45,169 bases of DNA, from positions 1 through 45,169 of the forward strand of contig NZ_BLJQ01000012.1 of NCBI RefSeq assembly GCF_014132155.1. Reading direction: 5' to 3'. The DNA comes from Gluconobacter sp. Gdi. GTDB lineage: Bacteria > Pseudomonadota > Alphaproteobacteria > Acetobacterales > Acetobacteraceae. This document shows, piece by piece, positions 37,537 through 45,169 of this stretch (within the stretch, counting starts at the first letter, position 1; each line of letters opens with the position of its first letter). The notes beneath the pieces were generated by a model. That model had not been told where the DNA came from and made no database searches. It saw only the letters and a program-made list of their open reading frames with translations. The position numbers were made by a program, and so were the translations under genes.

Positions 37537-40500
37537 ATGGATTGGCCTGTAACCCCTATCGGTGAGACGAGCGGTCACGCCGCCGCACGACTGCTTCTCG
37601 CCCATCTCGAACGCGGTGAGAAACTGGACGCCAGCCGGTTGCGCCAGGCGATGGAGAGCGCCTTCAAGGCCCCTGATGCGACAGGCGCGTGGGACTGGAA
37701 AATGGCTTATGACGCTGCCGAAGCCGCGTCCGTCCTGTTCCTGCGCCGCTATGGACCGGCCCTGATGGCCCGCGCCTCGGGCGATGCGGATCTCCTCACC
37801 AGCATTGCACGGCTTGCGTCCCTTATGCCCTCGCAGACGCGTCGGTCGGACGACAGCCAGACCTGGCAGCAGTTCTCAACGCCTCTGCCACTGGCGTTCT
37901 GCCTGATGCGGGCGGCGGGTCTCGCGCGCGGCGAGCACGTACTCGAACCGTCCGCCGGGACCGGTCTTCTGGCCATCTTCGCCGAACTGGCCGGTGCCTC
38001 GTTGACCCTCAATGAATTGGCGCCGGGCCGTGCTGACCTGCTGGCAGCGCTCTTTCCGGCAGCCCGCCTGTTCCGGCATGACGCCGCACAGATCCACGAC
38101 TATCTGCCGCAGACCATCCAGCCGGATGTGGTCATTATGAATCCGCCCTTCTCGGCGACGGTGCATGTGGCCGGTCGCGCACCTGACACGACCTTCCGGC
38201 ACATCGCCTCAGCACTGGACCGGTTGCGGCCCGGTGGTCGGTTGGTCGCCCTGACCAGTCTGTCCTTCTGCCCTGATAACCCGCGCTGGACCGATGGTTT
38301 CTCCACTCTTCAGGCCAAAGCCCGTCTGGTGTTTTCGGCGGGTGTCGCGGGGCAACTCTATCGGCAGCATGGCACGAGCGTTGAAACGCGGCTTCTGGTG
38401 TTCGATCGCACACCTGCTTCCGAGCCATCGCACTTCGTTGCGGCCCACGGCACGGCCCCGGATGTTTCGACCCTGCTGGGCTGGATCGCCGGTGATCTGC
38501 CGTCCCGTCAGCCGCAGACCCGCCAATCGTCGCCAGTGTCACGCTCTGCTGCTCTTTCCTTGTCCCGCACTGTGCGCGGCTATCTCGGGCGCAAGGCCGC
38601 CGCGGGTCACAGGACGGTCTCTGAGATGCAGGGCGCACTTTTGTCGTATGACATCCTGCCGCCGGATAAGCATGAAACTGCGGCGACACGTCTATCTGAT
38701 ACTCTTTATGAGGATTATCGTCTCCAGACCATCGCAATTCCCGGCGCCCGGTCGCATCCCACTAAACTGGTCCAGTCGGCCGCCATGGCCTCGGTGCGCC
38801 CGCCCGGGCCTTCCCACAAGCCAACCCTCCCTGACGCCGTCATCCATGACGGCCTGCTCTCCGACGCTCAACTGGAATCCGTCATCTATGCTGGCCAGGC
38901 CCATGATCGCTTTCTGGCAGGTCGGTGGAAAGCCGATCAGACATGGGACATCCTCACCCGTGTCGGTGAGGACGATCCCGATGGTGTCCGGTTCCGCCGC
39001 GGCTGGTTCCTTGGCGATGGCACCGGCACCGGAAAGGGCCGCCAGGTCGCGGGTATCATTCTCGACAACTGGCTTAACGGCCGCAGGCGCGCGGTCTGGG
39101 TGTCGAAGTCGGACAAACTCCTCGAAGACGCGCAGCGCGACTGGTCGGCATTGAGAATGGAACGGCTGCTGGTCACACCCCAGTCGCGTTTTTCGCAGGG
39201 CATCGCTATCCGTCTGACCGAGGGCATCCTGTTCACCACCTATGCCACGCTCCGGACCGAAGAGCGCGGCGCGAAAGCCTCCCGCGTCCAGCAGATCGTC
39301 GAGTGGCTCGGGGCTGATTTCGACGGGGTCATCATCTTCGATGAAGCGCATTCCATGCAGAACGCCGCTGGCAGCAAGGGAGAGCGGGGCGATCAGGAAG
39401 CCTCCTTGCAGGGGCGTGCCGGACTGCGCCTGCAACATGCCCTGCCGGATGCGCGGGTGGTCTATGTCTCCGCCACGGGTGCGACCTCGGTCCATAATCT
39501 GGCCTATGCCCAGCGTCTGGGCCTCTGGGGCGGGGAGGATTTCCCCTTCGTCACACGGGCCGATTTCATTGCCGCCATCGAGGCCGGCGGTGTGGCGGCC
39601 ATGGAGGTCCTGGCGCGCGACCTCAAGGCCATGGGACTCTATACCGCCCGGTCGCTCTCCTATGATGGCGTCGAATATGAACTGGTCGAGCATCAGCTTA
39701 CGCCAGAACAGATCCGCATCTATGACGCCTTCGCCCAGGCGTTTATGGTCATCCACAACAATCTCGACGCCGCCATGCAGGCGGCCAACATCACCGGAAC
39801 GGACGGCACGCTGAACCGGCAGGCCAAGGCTGCCGCCCGCTCGGCCTTCGAGAGCACGAAACAGCGGTTTTTCAACCATCTGATCACGGCCATGAAAACC
39901 GTGACCCTGATCCGCGCAATCGAGCGCGATCTGGACGAGGGCCATGCGGCCGTCATCCAGCTTGTCTCCACGGGGGAGGCCCTGACCGAACGGCGGCTGG
40001 CCGAGATCTCGCCGGAAGACTGGAATGACCTGCGGATCGATGTGACGCCGCGCGAATACGTTCTTGGGTATCTGGAACATTCTTTCCCGGTCCAGCTTTA
40101 TGAACCCTATAGCGACGGGTCGGATCATGTGTATTCACGGCCGGTCTTTCACGACGGCAGGCCTGTCCTGAGCCGTGAGGCCGTGGCCCGGCGGGATGCG
40201 ATGATCGAACAGCTTGCAGCGCTCCCGGCACTGCCTGGCGCGCTCGATCAGATCATCCAGCATTTTGGCACCGATGCCGTTGCCGAGGTGACCGGCCGCT
40301 CGCGGCGCGTGGTGCGCAAGGGGGATCGGCTTGCCGTGGAAAGCCGACCCGCCGCCGCCAGCCTGATCGAGACGCAGGCGTTTATGGATGATGCCAAGCG
40401 CATTCTGGTCTTCTCGGATGCCGGAGGTACCGGCCGGTCCTATCACGCCGAGCTTTCCGCTGCGAACCGCCGTTTGCGGGTGCATTACCTGCTGGAACCC

Positions 40501-41835
40501 GGCTGGAAGGCGGACGCCGCCATTCAGGGGCTGGGTCGCACCAACCGGACCAATCAGGCGCAGCCGCCTCTGTTCCGGCCGATTGCCACGGACGTGAAGG
40601 CGGAAAAACGCTTTCTCTCCACCATCGCCCGCCGGCTGGACACGCTGGGCGCCATGACCCGGGGCCAGCGTCAGACGGGCGGGCAGGGGCTGTTCCGCCC
40701 GGAAGACAACCTCGAAAGTCCTTATGCGCGCGATGCGCTGCGGCAGTTCTACCGTCTTCTCGCCCGGGAGAAGGTCGAAGGCTGCACACTGGCGCAATTC
40801 GAGGATGCGACGGGTCTGTCTCTGGTCGATGATACGGGCCTGAAAGACAAGCTTCCACCGATTTCCACGTTCCTCAACCGGATGCTCGCCCTGCCGGTGG
40901 CGTTGCAGAACCTGCTGTTCGCGACATTCGAGGATCTGCTGGCTGGACGTGTCGAGGCGGCGGTGGCGGCTGGTGTTTATGATGCGGGGCTGGAAACCCT
41001 GCGTGCGGACAGTTTCACCATTCTCGCGCGCCAGACCATCCACACCCATGCCGAAACCGGTGCGGACACGGAATTGCTGACCATCCGGGAACGTCGGCGC
41101 TCGGAACCCGTTACGCTCTCGCAAGCACTGGCTCTGGGACGGGAGCGGGAGTCCGGTCTTGTGCGCAATACCCAGTCGGGGCGGGTCGCGGTGCGTGTTC
41201 CGGCACCCGGCCTGGTGACCGAAGACGGGGAATTCGAATGGCGCGTCCGCCTGGTCAGGTCCATGGACACGCAGATCCTCTCGCGTGACGCCTTCGCGGC
41301 GAGCCACTGGAAGGCTGTGGATGAGGCCACTTTCGCGGCTTTGTGGGAGGCGGATCTGCGTACGGTCGATGAATTCGTCGAGACCGAGTTCCATATGGTG
41401 ACGGGGCTGCTGTTGCCGGTCTGGAAACGTCTGCCGACAGATCATGCACGGGTCTATCGGCTGCAGACCGGTGACGGCGAACGCGTGCTCGGCCGGCGCG
41501 TACCTGTGGCATGGGCCACCAGTGCCGGAGTGACCGGCAGTCTGTCGCTATCCGGGCAGGACGCACGCAGGGCTATGCTGGACGATGGAACGGTCCTGCA
41601 TCTGGCCGAACGCATGCAGGTGCGGCGGGTGCGGGTGATGGGACGGGCGCGGATCGAACTGACCGGCTTTACCGAAGGGATGCGGGAACGTTTGCGGGCT
41701 TATGGCCTGTTTTCGGAAATCATCTCGTGGACATTGCGGTTTTTCGTGCCGGTCGATGAGGCGGGCGATAAGGTTCTGGAACGGCTCTTCGAAACCTGGC
41801 CGATTGAGCGCGTGACGGAAAGGGAGGCGGCATGA
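37537..41835 (+). CDS. N6-adenine methyltransferase fused to a strawberry-notch-like helicase
   Basis: A 1432-aa protein. The methyltransferase part has the SAM motif VLEPSAGTG (135-143) and catalytic NPPF (202-205). The helicase part has Walker A GDGTGTGKGR (493-502, K500), DEAH (602-605), and in the C-terminal half LGRTNRTNQAQPPLF, the signature of strawberry-notch helicase C domains. No nuclease motif is evident. Fusions like this occur in alphaproteobacterial conjugative elements; they might modify incoming or resident DNA, or act as anti-restriction factors. The exact job is unknown. The stop overlaps the Toprim gene (ATGA). Confidence 0.92.
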   Translation: MDWPVTPIGETSGHAAARLLLAHLERGEKLDASRLRQAMESAFKAPDATGAWDWKMAYDAAEAASVLFLRRYGPALMARASGDADLLTSIARLASLMPSQTRRSDDSQTWQQFSTPLPLAFCLMRAAGLARGEHVLEPSAGTGLLAIFAELAGASLTLNELAPGRADLLAALFPAARLFRHDAAQIHDYLPQTIQPDVVIMNPPFSATVHVAGRAPDTTFRHIASALDRLRPGGRLVALTSLSFCPDNPRWTDGFSTLQAKARLVFSAGVAGQLYRQHGTSVETRLLVFDRTPASEPSHFVAAHGTAPDVSTLLGWIAGDLPSRQPQTRQSSPVSRSAALSLSRTVRGYLGRKAAAGHRTVSEMQGALLSYDILPPDKHETAATRLSDTLYEDYRLQTIAIPGARSHPTKLVQSAAMASVRPPGPSHKPTLPDAVIHDGLLSDAQLESVIYAGQAHDRFLAGRWKADQTWDILTRVGEDDPDGVRFRRGWFLGDGTGTGKGRQVAGIILDNWLNGRRRAVWVSKSDKLLEDAQRDWSALRMERLLVTPQSRFSQGIAIRLTEGILFTTYATLRTEERGAKASRVQQIVEWLGADFDGVIIFDEAHSMQNAAGSKGERGDQEASLQGRAGLRLQHALPDARVVYVSATGATSVHNLAYAQRLGLWGGEDFPFVTRADFIAAIEAGGVAAMEVLARDLKAMGLYTARSLSYDGVEYELVEHQLTPEQIRIYDAFAQAFMVIHNNLDAAMQAANITGTDGTLNRQAKAAARSAFESTKQRFFNHLITAMKTVTLIRAIERDLDEGHAAVIQLVSTGEALTERRLAEISPEDWNDLRIDVTPREYVLGYLEHSFPVQLYEPYSDGSDHVYSRPVFHDGRPVLSREAVARRDAMIEQLAALPALPGALDQIIQHFGTDAVAEVTGRSRRVVRKGDRLAVESRPAAASLIETQAFMDDAKRILVFSDAGGTGRSYHAELSAANRRLRVHYLLEPGWKADAAIQGLGRTNRTNQAQPPLFRPIATDVKAEKRFLSTIARRLDTLGAMTRGQRQTGGQGLFRPEDNLESPYARDALRQFYRLLAREKVEGCTLAQFEDATGLSLVDDTGLKDKLPPISTFLNRMLALPVALQNLLFATFEDLLAGRVEAAVAAGVYDAGLETLRADSFTILARQTIHTHAETGADTELLTIRERRRSEPVTLSQALALGRERESGLVRNTQSGRVAVRVPAPGLVTEDGEFEWRVRLVRSMDTQILSRDAFAASHWKAVDEATFAALWEADLRTVDEFVETEFHMVTGLLLPVWKRLPTDHARVYRLQTGDGERVLGRRVPVAWATSAGVTGSLSLSGQDARRAMLDDGTVLHLAERMQVRRVRVMGRARIELTGFTEGMRERLRAYGLFSEIISWTLRFFVPVDEAGDKVLERLFETWPIERVTEREAA

Positions 41836-42896
41836 TGGCGGAGCATGATGCACGGGACCTGTCACGCCGTCTGGCGGAGAACGCCGAGGCGGTGTGCCGT
41901 CATTACCTCTCGGCCGGGCGACGGCATGGCAATTACTGGCTGGTCGGCGATGTTCGTAACACCCCCGGCCGCTCGCTTTATGTCCGCCTGCATGGCCCTT
42001 CGGAAGGGCGCGGGGCCGCCGGGCGCTGGACGGATGCCAGCACCGGTGCGTTCGGCGATCTGCTCGACCTGATCCGTGATTGCCTCGGTCTGATCGAATT
42101 CCGCGACGTTGCTGACGAGGCGCGCAGCTTTCTGGCGCTGCCTCAGCCTGAACCTGACCGGGCGGCGGATCGCCCGCGAACGTCCCCGTCGCACCGGCCC
42201 GGGACGGGAGGCAGCAGCACGGACGCCGCACGCCGCCTGTGGGATGCCAGCCGGCCCCTGTCCGGTGTCGCGGCTGTCTATCTGCGGGGACGCGATCTGA
42301 CGCGCTGTTCCCCTTTGGCTGCCCTGCGTTTTCACCCCGACTGCTACTATCGCGCTGATGCCGACAGTCCGCCCGAGACCTGGCCCGCGATGATCGCCGC
42401 CGTCACCGATCTCGGAGGTCGCGTCACCGGCGTTCATCGCACCTGGCTGGCGTGCGATGGACGCGGCAAGGCGCCTGTCGCCATACCCCGTCGGGCGATG
42501 GGCGATCTGCTCGGCCATGCCGTGCGTTTTGGCGCAGCCTCTGACGCTCTGGCGGCAGGCGAGGGGATCGAAACGGTGCTGTCGCTCCGCGAGGTCATGC
42601 CCGATCTGCCACTGGCCGCCTGCCTGTCCTCGGCGCATCTCGCCGCCATGGCGTTTCCGCCTGCCCTGCGCCGCCTCTACGTGCTGCGCGATGACGACCC
42701 GGCCGGCGACCATGCGGTGACGACCCTGCTCGCCCGGACGCAGGAGGCCGGGATCGAGTGCCTTGTGCTGTCACCGCGTCTGGCGGATTTCAACGATGAT
42801 CTGCGCTATCTCGGGCGCGGGGCGATGCGGGCGATCCTGCATCCCCAGCTTGCCCCGCAGGACGTGGCGCGGTTCCTGCAACCCGTCGCGCACTGA
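41832..42896 (+). CDS. Toprim-domain protein (DUF7146, primase-like)
   Basis: A 354-aa protein. The N-terminus resembles the DUF7146/CHC2-like substrate-binding region of plasmid primases (AVCRHYLSAGRRHGNYWLVGD). The C-terminal Toprim domain has AAGEGIETVLSLREVMPDLPLAACLSSAHLA and YVLRDDDPAGDHAV, where the Glu and DxD metal ligands sit. Such proteins are likely DNA primases or regulators for element replication or transfer. It is coupled to the methyltransferase-helicase gene. Start 41832 is chosen for its ATGA overlap; 41835 is equally possible. Confidence 0.88.
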   Translation: MMAEHDARDLSRRLAENAEAVCRHYLSAGRRHGNYWLVGDVRNTPGRSLYVRLHGPSEGRGAAGRWTDASTGAFGDLLDLIRDCLGLIEFRDVADEARSFLALPQPEPDRAADRPRTSPSHRPGTGGSSTDAARRLWDASRPLSGVAAVYLRGRDLTRCSPLAALRFHPDCYYRADADSPPETWPAMIAAVTDLGGRVTGVHRTWLACDGRGKAPVAIPRRAMGDLLGHAVRFGAASDALAAGEGIETVLSLREVMPDLPLAACLSSAHLAAMAFPPALRRLYVLRDDDPAGDHAVTTLLARTQEAGIECLVLSPRLADFNDDLRYLGRGAMRAILHPQLAPQDVARFLQPVAH

Positions 42897-43038
42897 GGCG
42901 GGCCGGGAAGGGGGTGTGGGGGCATCGTTTTTCCTTGTCGTGCGGGGCTGTCCTGCCTTGCTTCCGGGTGGGGCACGCCCGCGGGCCTTTTAAGAGGGGG
43001 AGCGGGCGTCAGCCAGGCCGGGCCTGCAATGGCGGAGC

Positions 43039-43142
43039 CGGCTATTTTCCGCCGCGCGGGACTGCGTCCGCGCTTTGCATCGCGAAACAAAATAGCCGTC
43101 TCCCTGCCATCCTTCACTGCGTTCCGGCCGCGCGTTGCGCGG
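43039..43142. other. Structured non-coding region (nested hairpins)
   Basis: In the 325-base gap 42897-43221, CGGCTATTTT (43039-43048) pairs with AAAATAGCCG (43089-43098). An inner GC-rich hairpin (43054-43062 with 43066-43073, one bulge) lies within it. A separate 6-bp hairpin CCGCGC/GCGCGG lies at 43128-43142. The arrangement could be a structured leader of the DUF2493 mRNA, a small RNA, or a protein-binding cruciform. No gene is supported here. Confidence 0.45.
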
Positions 43143-43221
43143 TTCCGGCCCGGCCTTCGTCTGCCGCTATCCGCCCCCGGAAAGGCCGCGAGTGGCGCGG
43201 CCAGAACCGGAGGACAGACCC

Positions 43222-44157
43222 ATGACCCGCACACAGGACGATTTCGAACCCGCCCACGCCACCTCTTCAACCGCCCATGTGCTGGCGGAACTCCAGCTTT
43301 ACGGCCACCGTCCCTTCGAGGATGAGCCGGACCCGCGGCCATTGCCCGAAGCACCCCGCATCGGTGGCGCGGTCGCCGACATCTTCGATGCCCTGTCAGC
43401 CACGCTGACCGACACAAGGCTGGAACCCGATCTCGAACCGCTGCTCTGGTCCACGGTCAACGTCTTTCACCGCATGGTCGGGCAGGTCGAACGGGATCTC
43501 GATCGCAACGAGGCAGCGCAGAAGCGCAGCCAGCAGGAACAGGATGGCAGCGAGATCCGCTCGGTGGAACTGGAACGTCTCATCGCCGAGGGCCTGACCC
43601 TGCTGGAGCGACGCAACGCCTACGAGATCTTCCGCGCCCTCGCCTGCGACCAGTTCGAACGCCTGACCATGTCGCCCTGGCGACCGCGCTCCGGTTCGCT
43701 GGTCAGCCGCAGCACCCTGACGGCATCCATGATCGACAGCCGCGATTTCCTCAACGCCCGCCGCAAGGCCGAAACCGAACTGCTCGTGCCTCCCGGACCC
43801 AAGGTCGCGGTCACTGGCGGGCTCGATTACGAGGACCATCACCTGATCTGGAACCGGCTGGACAAGGTGCGGGAGAAGCATCCCGACATGGTGCTGCTGC
43901 ACGGCGGTTCACCGAAGGGGGCGGAATTCATCGCCTCCCGGTGGGCCGATCATCGGCAGGTGGCGCAGATCGCCTTCAAACCGGACTGGAACCGGCACGG
44001 CAAGGCCGCCCCGTTCCGGCGTAACGACGCTCTGCTGAAAGTCCTGCCAATCGGGGTCATGGTATTCCCCGGATCGGGCATTCAGGACAATCTGGCCGAC
44101 AAGGCCAAACAGATGGGTATCCCGGTCTGGCGGTTCCGCAAGGACAGTGGCGCGTGA
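43222..44157 (+). CDS. DUF2493 family protein
   Basis: A 311-aa protein. The N-terminal two thirds are charged and helical (LDRNEAAQKRSQQEQDG, LERLIAEGLTLLERRNAYEIFRAL); the C-terminal part has the DUF2493 Rossmann-like core (KVAVTGGLDYEDHHLIWNRLD, LLHGGSPKGAEFIASRWA). DUF2493 belongs near the SLOG/YspA nucleotide-binding superfamily, which is used in several signalling and defence contexts, although most DUF2493 genes on these elements are uncharacterised. GGAGG eight bases before ATG 43222 sets the start; the frame is open upstream to 43135. Confidence 0.9.
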   Translation: MTRTQDDFEPAHATSSTAHVLAELQLYGHRPFEDEPDPRPLPEAPRIGGAVADIFDALSATLTDTRLEPDLEPLLWSTVNVFHRMVGQVERDLDRNEAAQKRSQQEQDGSEIRSVELERLIAEGLTLLERRNAYEIFRALACDQFERLTMSPWRPRSGSLVSRSTLTASMIDSRDFLNARRKAETELLVPPGPKVAVTGGLDYEDHHLIWNRLDKVREKHPDMVLLHGGSPKGAEFIASRWADHRQVAQIAFKPDWNRHGKAAPFRRNDALLKVLPIGVMVFPGSGIQDNLADKAKQMGIPVWRFRKDSGA

Positions 44158-44207
44158 GCGCCATCGTTCTCCAAGAAGGGTATATCAACATCCGTGGTGA
44201 GAAGAGT

Positions 44208-44564
44208 TTATTCTTTCGATATGCTTTTATAAATGCAGGAGATGCTCTGAACGCCGCTATAGGCACCGTCGATATGAAATGGTTTCCCCTCTTCGCAAAG
44301 AAGACGCCGATAATAGTCGCCATCTCCCGATACTCGACCCGTGCCTATTTCGGGAACTGGCTGAATTTTTTTGATTTCAATCCGATGTCCGGAATAGCAG
44401 GTATGTGCCTTGAATTCTTTGTCCAGATCCTCCGCGCTCCTGTTCTTTCCGATCTCGTTTACAGCATCGACAGAACAGGACGATACGCTCTGAGCACTCG
44501 CCGCAGATATATTGGCCAGCATAAATCCAGAAAAAATGGGAAGAACGAAAAGACCGGCCTTCAT
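44208..44564 (-). CDS. Small secreted protein with four cysteines
   Basis: A 118-aa protein with a clear signal peptide (MKAGLFVLPIFSGFMLANISAASA, cleaved before Q25). The mature part has four cysteines, enough for two disulfides, and no hydrophobic segment. GAGGA lies about ten bases upstream. I recognise no family. The composition is AT-rich compared with the flanking genes, so it may be a later insertion. The opposite-strand frame covering the same bases has no signal sequence and no family, and is rejected. Confidence 0.65.
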   Translation of the reverse strand: MKAGLFVLPIFSGFMLANISAASAQSVSSCSVDAVNEIGKNRSAEDLDKEFKAHTCYSGHRIEIKKIQPVPEIGTGRVSGDGDYYRRLLCEEGKPFHIDGAYSGVQSISCIYKSISKE

Positions 44565-44714
44565 GATAACGAGTTCCTCTTTTCTATACGAAAGCATTGA
44601 GTCGATCGCACAATGTAGAAATGCAAAATAGAGATATATCAACATATGACTTCGATAAAGTGCGCCTTCGCAACCTGTTTCCACACTGAAGGAGATTAAG
44701 CCGGACTGCCCCAC

Positions 44715-45169
44715 CCCTCACGCCGGACTGGAGGAGGGAAGAACTTTTCCCCGTTCCGGCTGCGGGGACGATGGATGAGGGAGGCGGTGGTCCCCTTCCG
44801 CGTCGGTGAACAGGTCGAAACTGCAGTGGCGAAGCAGGGATCGTCCAGCGGACAACTGGCTGCCCAGCCTTCGTTGAAACGACGGGTCCATAGAATGCGG
44901 CTCGAACCGTTTGTAGCAGGGACGCGGCAGATAGGGGCGGGTGTCTCTAGCCGCGATCCGCGCCAACAGCAGGTAAGACGGTCGCACCGGGCGAGCGCGA
45001 TATCCTCCTATGTCGCACGTTCCCCACCTGTCGGACCGGTCATGCCGGCATCGTCTCTCCATGGGGCTGGCGGGTCCGCACACCATGGCCTCTGTCGGAT
45101 GGCTGATCTAGCCGAAGACCGGCTGCGCCTCGATCGGCTGGCCGCAACGGCGTTCCAGAACTTTCTTCC
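44715..45169. other. Right-end region without a supported complete gene
   Basis: GCCGGACTG occurs twice near 44700-44735 in direct orientation. A minus-strand frame 44718-45086 is open but its Arg/Cys-rich composition does not look coding. A plus-strand frame from ATG 45099 (MADLAEDRLRLDRLAATAF) runs off the window and has coding-like codons, but has no clear ribosome site. A 19-residue minus-strand tail ending at a TAG (45108-45110) is the alternative. None can be confirmed. Confidence 0.3.

Noticed and set aside
37339-37605. N-terminal extension of HU
   Set aside because: HU proteins start at the MKISELV position; the extension is Pro-rich and overlaps the divergent gene.
42977-42986. Palindrome GCCCGCGGGC followed by CTTTT as a terminator of the Toprim gene
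   Set aside because: There is no loop and only four T, too weak to claim.
44154-44600. Plus-strand frame opposite the secreted protein
   Set aside because: The minus-strand frame has a proper signal peptide and ribosome site; this one has neither.
44718-45086. Open minus-strand frame of 122 codons
   Set aside because: It is rich in Arg, Cys and Pro, has no ribosome site or recognisable motif, and looks like a shadow of non-coding or other-frame sequence.

Overview
The window looks like the left end and much of the body of an integrative conjugative element (ICE) in an alphaproteobacterium, most likely an acetic-acid-bacterium type (Acetobacteraceae). The lineage is inferred from an alphaproteobacterial initiator tRNA-Met, a GAAC-N7-GAAC LexA box, an imuA-imuB-dnaE2 cassette, a MucR-type regulator and a P-type trb cluster. 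No species can be named from the sequence alone.

Layout. 1-1970: an initiator tRNA whose 3' end is duplicated 60 bp further in, abutted by a convergent large serine recombinase and a 58-aa companion gene; this reads as the integration end. 2350-4334: first cargo block, a heme-oxygenase-like redox enzyme and a TetR repressor. 4381-17714: conjugation block, traG and a ribbon-helix-helix gene, a MucR-like regulator on the opposite strand, then trbB-C-D-E-J-L-F-G-I and a DUF2274 gene, most of them overlapping by a few bases. 17722-29119: second cargo block, with a flavin/PNPOx-like protein plus EamA exporter, a minus-strand UvrD-family helicase with a frameshifted SRAP gene, the SOS mutagenesis cassette imuA-imuB-dnaE2, and a glutathione S-transferase. 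29280-34779: a ParB-like protein without ParA, followed by DUF6878, DUF6915, DUF932 and two unrecognised genes. 34796-36948: a three-gene AbiE-like cassette on the minus strand that includes an AT-rich membrane protein. 37063-44157: HU, a 1432-aa methyltransferase-helicase fusion, a Toprim protein and a DUF2493 protein. 44208-45169: a small secreted protein and an unexplained tail.

How the parts may work together. traG and trb encode the coupling protein and mating channel. A shared helically phased TACGCC array lies upstream of both the traG and trbB units, and the traG ribosome-binding site is enclosed in a perfect 11-bp hairpin, so transfer appears to be controlled at both transcription and translation. 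Two near-identical palindromes sit in the same promoter register before the redox gene and the PNPOx-like gene, which points to a TetR regulon spanning 15 kb of cargo. A LexA box between the helicase and imuA ties the mutagenesis genes to DNA damage. No relaxase, TraF peptidase, ParA, replication initiator or entry-exclusion gene is visible, so the element probably continues beyond the right edge or is defective.
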